From contig SCFE01000029.1 of assembly GCA_004352715.1 (NCBI GenBank), positions 480,979 to 544,978 on the forward strand: DNA of 64,000 bases. Direction: 5' to 3'. Both the position numbers and the translations under genes were made by a program. Position 1 is the stretch's first letter. Every line of letters begins with the position of its first letter. Shown here in pieces: positions 1 to 10,100 of the stretch. The DNA comes from Hofstenia miamia (Eukaryota; Xenacoelomorpha; Acoela). The notes beneath the pieces were generated by a model. The model was not told the origin of the DNA, ran no database searches, and saw nothing but the letters and a program-made list of their open reading frames with translations.

Positions 1-1
1 T

Positions 2-1213
2 GTTAAAGCGAAAACATTGCCTCCACTACCAGCATCTGCAGAAGACCTTGTGCTACCCGATCAGTTCAAAACTGATTGCTTTGGTAAGAACTTCATTCAA
101 ATAGATACATTTGTGAACGGAAAACGACTGATTATTCTTGGGTCAAACAACATGCTTCGCCTTCTTATTTCATCATCTGTAATAATGGGGGATGGAACAT
201 TTGATGTCGTTCCAAAGTACTTTATGCAACTTTACACTGTAGGCTTCTTCTACCAAAAGAAACTAATTCCTGCAGCATATGTTCTTACTCGGCAAAGAAC
301 AACGGAGGTAGTTTGTCTATTAAATATGAATGTATATTCTTCCACATAGGTTTACTGTAAAGTTCTTCAATTTTTTCTGGATTTTGCTGACGAGCAAAAC
401 TTGCCTTTTCGGCCATCTATTTTTATGTTGGATTTCGAACCAGCCATGATTGCATCACTTAGAAATGGTATTGTTACGCTTTTTAATAATAAATTCTTAT
501 AGATGTTTGCATTAGTTTTACCAGCTATTCGCATTCGCGGATGCTATTTTCATTTTTGTCAATCCAACATCAGAGCGCTTGGGAGACTAGGACTCATGAC
601 AATATACCGCCAAAAACCAACAGTTCGAATATTACTGCGGTCTATCATGGCTTTGGCCTTTTTGCCGCTCTATGAAATTTCAGTGACGTTTGATTTGATT
701 GAAAACGCTGCAGTGCACAATCCTGCTCTTTCTTGTATCCTCACATTTTTGCAATATTTCAGGTGACTATTATTTTTTGGGAACAATTATCTTGAAAAGC
801 ATTGTATTAATGATAAAATTAGACGAACTTGGTTGGAGCGGTTCTCTCCAGACATGTGGTGTGTTTCAAATGAAGCATTGCGAACAACTAATGATTTAGA
901 AGGTTGGCACTATGGAATTTCTCGTGCTCTACCATCCAACGCCAACATTTGGACTTTTCTTGACTTTTTAAGGAAGCAAGACCTTCATTTTAAACAAATA
1001 ATTACAAAAATCGACAGCGGTTTTGCAGTGAAGAGGCTCAATAAAGTGTACCTGGACATAAATAAAAGAGTCATGTCGCTGCAATTAAAATATTTCCAGG
1101 GAACAACAACGCGAAGTTCTTTTTTGAGAGGAATTTGCTATAATTTTATGGCTTTGCCAAATATGGCTGATCTTTCTCTAGACAATGATGATGAAAATAG
1201 CCTTGAAGATGAT
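2..1213 (+). pseudogene. MULE-type transposase, copy 1 (5' and 3' incomplete)
   Basis: The reading frame is open to the left edge, so the 5' end lies outside the window. MULE/Mutator hallmarks are visible in order: GDGTF (first acidic residue, near 193), QLYTV, MLDFEP (second acidic residue, near 430), GCYFHF and RALGRLGL (near 540-590), and TNDLEGWH (near 890, probable glutamate). The frame is broken at three places. The first fits a 42-nt GT-AG intron (308-349). The second fits a 30-nt one (473-502; the stronger-looking donor at 468 would shift the frame). The third is an in-frame TGA at 764-766 inside a possible 36-37-nt intron. Copy 1 ends at the single N at 1214, just before the RING segment seen in copy 2. 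From base 277 on it is nearly identical to copy 2. Family assignment is secure; whether it is intact is not. Confidence 0.75.
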
Positions 1214-1214
1214 N

Positions 1215-1614
1215 TTCCTTAACCATACCCGTATCCATAACTTAATGAGTCCACAATTTGGGCTGGGAAGATCTAATGATCGCCAGGAGCTACTTGTCGC
1301 CCTGTACTTTAAGAAAGCACTCCCAAATTGTCGCCGAGCTTAAGCAATTATATTCATAATCGAAAAATACTAAGTAAAGTAACGGAGAGAAAAGTAGACA
1401 GTAATTGAAGCTAGATAAAATCTATTAACCATTCTCGACAGTGTCTCTCAATTTATACAATTGCAAATAATCATTGACTTATAAACTTCCCTCGCAAATT
1501 AAATTTGAGCATATAATTATGTAGCACCAATCGAGGGGAATACGTCATACTGACGTCATGACAAATATAAATAGAATAGAGAATAATCACGAATTTTCCC
1601 CGAGTGACTCTACA
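1215..1614. other. Unique segment between the two MULE copies
   Basis: About 400 bases that do not match the MULE region 5' of base 277, so copy 2 is not a simple allele of copy 1 over its whole length. No ORF of note. The right-hand part carries promoter-like motifs, listed separately. Confidence 0.5.
1527..1574 (+). promoter_or_regulatory. Promoter-like cluster: CCAAT, CRE, TATA box
   Basis: Within 48 bases there is CCAAT (1527-1531), a CRE half-site TACGTCA (1541-1547), a full palindromic CRE TGACGTCA (1551-1558) and TATAAATAG (1566-1574). They are in the order of a core Pol II promoter pointing into MULE copy 2, whose sequence starts at 1615. This is motif matching only. Confidence 0.4.
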
Positions 1615-2788
1615 ATATGTTCTTACTCGGCAAAGAACAACGGAGGTAGTTTGTCTATTAAATATGAATGTATATTCTTCCACATAGGTTTACTGTAAAG
1701 TTCTTCAATTTTTTCTGGATTTTGCTGACGAGCAAAACTTGCCTTTTCGGCCATCTATTTTTATGTTGGATTTCGAACCAGCCATGATTGCATCACTTAG
1801 AAATGGTATTGTTACGCTTTTTAATAATAAATTCTTATAGATGTTTGCATTAGTTTTACCAGCTATTCGCATTCGCGGATGCTATTTTCATTTTTGTCAA
1901 TCCAACATCAGAGCGCTTGGGAGACTAGGACTCATGACAATATACCGCCAAAAACCAACAGTTCGAATATTACTGCGGTCTATCATGGCTTTGGCCTTTT
2001 TGCCGCTCTATGAAATTTCAGTGACGTTTGATTTGATTGAAAACGCTGCAGTGCACAATCCTGCTCTTTCTTGTATCCTCACATTTTTGCAATATTTCAG
2101 GTGACAATTATTTTTTGGGAACAATTATCTTGAAAGGCATTGGATGAATGATAAAATTAGACGAACTTGGTGTGTTTCAAATGAAGCATTGCGAACAACT
2201 AATGATTTAGAAGGTTGGCACTATGGAATTTCTCGTGCTCTACCATCCAACGCCAACATTTGGACTTTTCTTGACTTTTTAAGGAAGCAAGACCTTCATT
2301 TTAAACAAATAATTACAAAAATCGACAGCGGTTTTGCAGTGAAGAGGCTCAATAAAGTGTACCTGGACATAAATAAAAGAGTCATGTCGCTGCAATTAAA
2401 ATATTTCCAGGGAACAACAACGCGAAGTTCTTTTTTGAGAGGAATTGGCTATAATTTTATGGCTTTGCCAAATATGGCTGATCCTTCTCTAGACAATGAT
2501 GATGAAAATAGCCTTGAAGATGATGTTTTATTCGATTGGACGTGCATAGATGATTTAAATCGGGATGTTGCACCACCTTCTCCTGCAAATGAAGAAGTAG
2601 TGCCTGGAAAGACATGCAATATATGTCATATGAACTCGTTATCCAGTGAACGCTGGGCTTTGGTCCCATGTGGACACACCGATTTTTGTAGTGACTGTAA
2701 AACGGTACTATTTGAGGCTGGTGATTTTTTTGTTAGGCATTGTCCTATATGCAGTGTTGAATACACCACTGTTCTCCAATTGTTTTAG
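1615..2788 (+). pseudogene. MULE transposase with C-terminal RING finger, copy 2 (5'-truncated)
   Basis: Near-identical to 277-1213 (offset 1338) with scattered substitutions and a 27-bp in-frame deletion near 2170. The deletion removes the segment LERFSPDMW and is bounded by TGG microhomology. The last uninterrupted stretch (2144-2788) holds the TNDLEGWH region and a long helical region. After an acidic linker (DNDDENSLEDD) comes a C3HC4 RING: CNIC near 2617, CGH and CSDC near 2670-2700, CPIC near 2743, then stop TAG at 2786. RING fingers usually act as E3 ubiquitin ligases. Here the domain continues the transposase frame without a break. The 5' DDE region is missing, so the copy is probably non-autonomous. 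A 36-nt GT-AG intron (2100-2135) would keep the frame. Confidence 0.75.
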
Positions 2789-2878
2789 GTGATTACTTTT
2801 TTTAATATAATTCTTATTATTTTAAATACTTAAATTTTGTATGTTCATTCATGTTTGTGCTTCTAATAAATTGATTAT

Positions 2879-2947
2879 CAAACAGTGGTGAAGTGGTATC
2901 ACATCCATTTTGCAGTGGAAGTCATTGGTTCAATTCCAATCTGTTTG
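2879..2947 (+). tRNA. tRNA-like cloverleaf, probably a pseudogene or SINE head
   Basis: Perfect 7-bp acceptor stem (CAAACAG at 2879-2885 with CTGTTTG at 2941-2947), 4-bp D stem GTGA/TCAC with an AGTGGTA loop, and perfect 5-bp T stem ATTGG/CCAAT with loop TTCAATT. A-box (TGGTGAAGTGG) and B-box (GGTTCAATTCC) match Pol III promoters. The anticodon arm is defective: only TCCA/TGGA pairs, leaving an 8-base loop, so I do not assign an isotype. Confidence 0.45.
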
Positions 2948-3208
2948 GTTTAATATCTAATAACTAAACATATCAAATATATATATAAAACACATTTATT
3001 TTAATATAAATAGTATAGGGTTTCTTATGACATCCACACAATATATTTAGCATATTGTCTGTGCTGCATAGATTACGATAATCAGATATTTAATTACGGA
3101 ATGCTCTCAACTTAGTTCTTTTTTAGCGCGACAAATTTTTGCGATTAGTATTTGCAGTATTGAATTCATTGTCTTTTAGACACTTTCTGGTGTGCAAGAT
3201 CTACCTTC

Positions 3209-3279
3209 TGATTCGTGGTGTAAGATAAACACATCTGTGCGCATGTACAGAAGATGCGGGTTCGAATCCCACCGAATCA
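3209..3279 (+). tRNA. Second tRNA-like cloverleaf, probably a pseudogene
   Basis: Acceptor stem TGATTCG/CGAATCA is perfect over 7 bp, D stem GTGT/ACAC is perfect, anticodon stem TCTGT/ACAGA is perfect, and the T arm contains GGGTTCGAATCCC with one mismatch in the stem. The anticodon loop is 8 bases (GCGCATGT) instead of 7, and the D loop lacks the GG pair. It lies 261 bases after the first tRNA-like sequence on the same strand. It could be a decayed tRNA gene or a tRNA-derived SINE. Confidence 0.45.
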
Positions 3280-4632
3280 ATATGGCAATAATTTATACTG
3301 CTCTATATTTGGAATAGTATCTTTAACATATAAATTCCCATATGATTTCCAGTACGGAAAATGCTTATAATTGTGTTTGATTCCGCATAGCCCAGTTGCT
3401 CCTGGTAATACTTGGATAACTAGATTTTCGCTAAGGACTATGCCCGAGGCGTTTCAAAATGTGTTAAGTAGATAAGATATAATTGTATGTTCCTTACGAT
3501 GATTTATATACTAAATAGCGTGATTGATTTGGCCTGCAAAATTTTATTATTTTTTAAAAATTAAAGCAAATTAATGCATAAAATCAGGCAAATGAGCAGT
3601 AGAAATTATTTTTTCTGACTCATAAATTCCTTTCATAGGAAGAGAAATAGTCTCGTTAGACAAACTTAGAAATATTTTTTAAATAATACCTATTTTAAGC
3701 TTAAGTAAATATAAAAACCTACAAAATATTTGCTTAAATTTGCAAAACATAAAAAGAAATAGAAACTATAATAAAATTTGTGTTTTTGGGTAGGCTATTT
3801 TTGACAAAAAACATCAGTAATAAATAGATAAGTTTTTATAAATTTTCTAGATATTGCATTTGTGCTACAATCAAGATTTCAGTTACGTATTGATAAATGA
3901 CAATTACTAATATTGATTTTTAGGAAATATTAAACTTGAATTTTTAACAGCCAAATTATAAGGTGTTATAATTTTCATTTTATACAATATAATCTATTTC
4001 AAACAACTTATTAAAACCTGTTTGTGAAAACAGTTTTGGTGGGTGAACGTGCTTTGATGTAGATTCTCGATGTAAAAGATTGAGTAGTGCAGTGTGTCCG
4101 CCCGGGCAGGAAATTTGGATCTGGCTGGAAATTTTGTTTTTTATTTACATACGATAAGTTTTTAAGGACGTTATTGCTAATCAGCTGACGTCAAATATCA
4201 TGCTAAGGATTACGGCAATCAAATATTAAAAATTCATTATTTTTAGTTTTAGGTCTAAAAAATATTGAAAAAATTGTTTTGGGTTTAGGTTCTAGGGTGT
4301 AGGATTTCGAAATGTTAGTTGTGACTTGGGTTAGGGCTGAGGTCAAATTATTATAAAATTTAGGAAATTTATAAAATATTTTGATTAATTTATTTGCTTT
4401 TTAGACTTATTTTCATGCTCAATATTGATTTATTTTGGATGGTAATAGAAAGCATTACTGCCTTCCACTTGGTTATTGCAGACGGTGTTTATTTAAACTT
4501 AAACCTGATTGGACTAAGTCTTGATTTTCACAGCAATGCATTTTCATCATTTTTATTGTTACGGATCTAAATTTTAGCAATTGTTTATTTTGACTTACGT
4601 ACTCTAACAATGTTTTAGCCTTAGCTCTAAAA

Positions 4633-4634
<2 letters not shown>
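3280..4634. other. AT-rich stretch without recognised gene
   Basis: No convincing coding frame on either strand. It contains short homopolymer-rich sequence and isolated CRE-like TGACGTCA near 4186. Nothing else can be supported. Confidence 0.5.

Positions 4635-4635
<1 letters not shown>

Positions 4636-4724
<89 letters not shown>
4636..4724. repeat. (TA)n microsatellite, about 88 bp
   Basis: Uninterrupted alternating TA. It is the longest complete TA array in the window; several assembly gaps also border such arrays. Confidence 0.95.
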
Positions 4725-4728
<4 letters not shown>

Positions 4729-7152
4729 TATATCAGTTCTTTGTAATGTGGAAATTGGCTAAAATTGTACACATAGGTGACAAATTCGGCTTCTTCATAG
4801 TACAAAGAGCATTTTGGCCTCAATTCGTAAAAATTTATAACAAATTTTTATGTATGGCCACTGTAAATACAATCAAGCATATGGCTAAAAATTTGGTGAA
4901 ATTCAGTTATGAATTTTTAGGAAAACATACACACCAACTCTTTGTACATACTAGATATTAATAGATATGAGTAGCTCTGAATCTGAGTTTGACTCAAGCA
5001 TAGTTAGAGCATTGATGGATATTAACCTAAAATAGCATGAATAAAGATGTTCAATTGAATAAAGGAAAAAATAGAATCAGTTTTGCCCTAATTTTAAATG
5101 TTTACAGGTATCCTATAAATTTACACACATAGAAAATATATATATTAGAAAATATATACATATTAGCGCAAAATGGTCCAGAAGCTATTAAAACAATTTA
5201 TTCTAGTGTTTTAGGTTTGACAACTTTTTAAACGAAATTCCACATATATTTTTTTTCCCATACTACAAAGAGCTGAAAATACAAGGAGCTGATATACGAG
5301 CTGTCTTTTTTACAAAGAGCTGATATGCCTAAACGCTGGGTGTACAATATATATATCATAAATTTTTTCCATCTTATTGATGATTAGTTGTAAATATTGC
5401 GGTGATCACTTCCACATATTTTTTGCTTATTTGTGAGGTATAATTTTTCAGATTTATAGATGGCAGACGGAGCCTTTCAATGATATATTGCAATACCATC
5501 ATATTTGACTGTGATAGCACGAGCTTCTTTTCTTTCCATAGTAGTGCTATATAAGTTGATTGTTGATCTACTGCAGTTGGCATAATGCCCATTGGAAACA
5601 ACTGGGGCTTCTGTAACGATGCTTAATATGTCTAACTTAATCAAAAAAATTTGAATTTTTTGATGTTTTCAATAGATTTGACAGCAGTCTTGTGCGATAT
5701 ATTTGAGATTCAGTGGTGTAACTTACGTTACAATTTTCAGTTATCTATGTGACAGTAGATTCAACTGTTCTAAAATTCAAAATTTGGACTGTATGATTAT
5801 GTGAAATCTGATATGAAATGGCCCTAATTGTTTCATTAGAGCTGTTCAATACGTCAGCTAAAGTTTACACCATCGGAGCAGAGCATTCTTAAAATGCATA
5901 AGTTAAATTATGTTATGCACAATTACTACATGTATATATTAAATCTGAAGAAGTATTACCTTATGAATTTATTACTTTGTTGTTGCCCTAATTATCTATT
6001 TGTATAAATGCATTTTGTTTAACAAACTTTTAAATTATCCGTAAATTTTAAGTATTAGTTAATTCTGATCAAACCGTGTACTGTCCATTGCAATCATGCA
6101 AGTACTGATTACTATATATATAAATATATATATATGTTGTTTTATATTAATTTTTGTGTGTCCGAATATATTGTTTGTGTGATTATGATATGCTATATAA
6201 TATTGAAAATCATAAGTAGATTTTCTACTACTTCGAATTGTTAATAAATTCAGGCTTACTAAATATACAAAACTATCCGTTGTCTACCTCAACTGGGGTA
6301 GGGATGTGTAGTTAGATGGTAAAACTTGAGTTCGTAGTTATAGTTTGATGAATCGCTCACCTTCAATTTATTTACTATTATATGAACGTGGTAAAAATGT
6401 AGTCATCTATCTATGAATAACAGCAGATGGTTCTTATACAAATTGTGCAATACTTTGGACGTTTTGTCTTTTCAGGCCTGAGAATGGAGTATTTTCATCA
6501 CCTTTACTAATACTGATTTCGATTAGGATTTTAAAACGAAACATCCGCACAAATATTTTCCACATCAACACCATCAATTTGTAATGTTTAGAATTGTGAT
6601 GCATGCAATCATTATTTTTTATGACGACATCAAATCTAAAAATTTGGAGAATTTTGAATATATTAACTATTGGTTTTAGCATTTGGAGGTGATGGAATTC
6701 ATTAGAATTCATTTATGGCTTTTGTAGTTGTTTTTCACACTAACACTAACAATCATGTTTTACAAAAATTGGAAATTTATACTCCCTGTTAGAAAACAAT
6801 ACCAACACTTAGAATATTTATATTTTTAGAAGTATGAAAAAGTCATTAAGTCTCATTAAAAATGCTCCAAAACTTTGCGTATTACTCAAAGGTTTATAGG
6901 GTAGGGAAGGCTTCAAATCCCTCTGGTTGAATAGCGTTAAGGCGATACTATAATGTTATATTTTTGATAATGGGCCAATTTGGAAGCAGAATTCTATCTA
7001 GATGCATAAATCAGTTAAAATTATTTTTTAGATTTCATTTTATGATCACTGCTGAAGTTCAATTTAAAATTACCGTTATTGAATGTCATATATTCAATAT
7101 TTTGTTAAATGTTAATTTTGTTTTAGCTTGTTTAATAAAGATTGCCGCGGCA
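4725..7152. other. Region upstream of CDC37, no gene recognised
   Basis: Only short random-looking frames. Small AT-rich repeats occur near 5140-5165 and 6113-6135. The CDC37 promoter and 5' UTR should lie toward the right end, but no clear TATA or CpG-rich signal is visible. Confidence 0.5.
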
Positions 7153-10100
7153 ATGCCGTTGGATTATAGCAAGTGGAATCATATTGATGTAAGTTCCTTA
7201 CATTTTAGATCTATATATGTAAATATTTGTCTACGTCATTGTATTCTGTACATGTGTTAAAAAAGTTTGCTTCTGAATAACTTTTGATAAAATAGACGTA
7301 TAGTGTTAAGTTGATTTATAGATATGGATTGGATTTTGTCAAAATTCAAACCCAATTTTTCGTAAAAATGAGCCCAATTTGTGCTTTGATTTTTTGACTT
7401 ATTAAATTATATTGATTTTCTTGTATTATCTAGATTTCTTAACTTGATATATGCATATCTGACGGCAGCACTGCAAAATGCATTGACATTTCACTATGAT
7501 TTATGTTTATGTAATTTGGCGAACAATCAGAGAGTTATTGACACACTTTAAAAAATTAAATATACATTTATAGATATTCGTAATAGCAGTTGGATTCTTT
7601 TAAGTCTTTTTCGATTGCCTGACACATTGTCTGTAAAGTGTTTCTATCTTCGTGGGATAAGTTTTTATAGTACTTCTTTGTTTTTTGTGCCTTTTTCAGC
7701 TCGTAATGAAAGTCTAGAAGTCTTTCCGCTGAGATTACTGCCGCTGTCCCTTTTTGATGTTTTAATGAGTCATTTAATGAATCATTACTGCTATGGTAGC
7801 TATCTCCATCGCCACATTCTCTCTTTCCGTGTATTTCCGAATAAAGCTGTGTTTCCGTTTGAGTTGACTTATTCGTCCGCCTAAACTGAAGTCTACTGTC
7901 AGACAAAATTTCCTGTTGCTTTAAATCTAATTCATCGAGTTTATCTTTATATTGAGCTACTTCCTGTCTGAGTACTCTCGCTGCATACTTTCCAAACATT
8001 TGCCAATCTCTTGCTAATTTCCGTCCTTTGCTCCTGTCTTCATCTATGAGGCGACACAGTTCGCGGACTTCCTCATTGTCTTCTGCTAATTCTTTATTGA
8101 TAACTTTTAAGTCCTTAATTTCCTTGAGGTTGTCACTTAGTAATCCATTAGCCATTTTCATGTTGGCTTCTTGTTGTCGTGAATGATGGAGTAACCGGGT
8201 GTACTTGTCTTCTAGTTCCTCACGACTTAGCTCTTGCAACGTGTTCTTTACTGTTTGCATGTTCTACTTCGCATTCTCAGTTGTGTTAATGTGTACTAGT
8301 GTGTAGTTATTCGTTGTCTAAATGGAAATCAGCCAAACAACTAAGTAATGCAATTCTAAAACAATGTACTCAGTTCAAGTTGACTTAGTAATAATCAGCT
8401 TTCTCTATAATGTTTCAAGCTTTATTGGGCATGGTCAAATAAAACTGGCTTTGAAGAAATACCGTTTTAATGTAATGTAATATGTAACTAATAATGCTTC
8501 AATTCACCGCGCAAATCCTTTGGTATAGTTTTCAAAAACTTCAATAAGAGGAGTTTGATTTTCCAGCTGTCTAAAGTCTTAAAATATGTTAATTTAGGTT
8601 TCTGATGATGAGGATGATACTCATCCCAACATTGACACTCCCAGCCTTTTTCGATGGCGGCATCAAGCCCGAGTTGAAAAGATGGAAAAACAAGAAAAAG
8701 AACAAAAGTCACACGAATCTGCCCACAGACAGTAATGTTTCAAATCTTTAAATTTTTTGTATTAATTAGATTTTGGAGGTTGTTTAGACGCGACAGTTTT
8801 TTGCATATTATGTATGTGATTGAATTTATGTACTCTTTAGGAACAAGATAGATTTGGAAGCGGTCGAAAAGCGGTTAGCTGCACTAAAAGATTCCGGTGA
8901 TAAGGTATATTTTTTTGCGTTTTTCCTATTGTTTCTTTATTCGCTCAAAACGGCTTTATGCTTAAAGTGATAGAATTCTATCATACGGATAGACAAACAT
9001 TTATACCTAATGTTCTTTGTGCCTAAGAATAATGTTTAAATGGAATGTTCATTGCAATGGCTGTTTGCTCCTATATTATTCCATCCTATGTAAATACAAG
9101 ACATTTAAGATGAATCTTGCGTTTCGTTATTTAATTATCTTTTAGCTATTAATCATATTAAATTGATTGAGACAACCTGAAATCACAAATATAATGCACT
9201 GAACTAAATTCGATTTTGCAATTTATACAAATATGAAGTTTTTTTCTCAAGGTATTTATATAATTTAAGTGGTATTTAGGCTGCGATTGTTGATCTTAAG
9301 ATTCGACTAGAGCAACTGCTCGAGGAAAAGAAAGTGTTGGATGAACGTGCTGCTGAATTGGAGAAGGAGCGACGTGTACGAATTCGTGGTTCAAACATAT
9401 TTTTTTAATTTTTATCATTTAGCTGACGCCGTGGAATGTTGACACCTTAAGTAAAGAAGGTTTTCACAAAACCGTAGGTCCTTTTGCTATCGTTATTATG
9501 TGCTTTGAGGCACTACTCATGGTCGTATAAATATACTAGGGTTGAAAAGTTAGTTTTATGAGAAATTTATACTGCTTTATTTCAAAAACGTTATTTTATT
9601 TTTTTATCAAATGTTAAACTGGCGTATGGAAATGCCCATTTTCGCAATTTCACTTTTTATATTGGGCTTCGTAGTTTCCCTGCTACAAGTCACTTGTGAA
9701 ACAATGCCCTCCTGGCTTCACAATTGCCAAAGTGTTGTACACAACTTTAAACATCTATTTTTCATGGTATCGCAGGTCTAGAGGATATTCAATTGAGAAA
9801 ACCTATGACCTACTCATCTTTTTTTGAAACAAACTACATCCACTATAGAAAATTAAAGATTATTATTGACATGATTTAGTAATTTCAACACCGAAGTATA
9901 CTTCCAACTTAAAATTTTACTTTTATGTTACAATGAAAATGATAGTCTAATTTGCAAACATTAATTTCTATTTCCCTAAAATGATTACCACTTACCAATG
10001 TAATATTCAACATAAAAATCGAAAATCTTTATTGTATGATACTTAAAATGTCTCCTATATAATAATAGATTCACGCCAAATTATCTTCTTGGGTTTGTCA

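Noticed and set aside
3389-3460. Third tRNA-like sequence (A-box-like TAGCCCAGTTGCTCC)
   Set aside because: No B-box and no acceptor stem pairing could be found.
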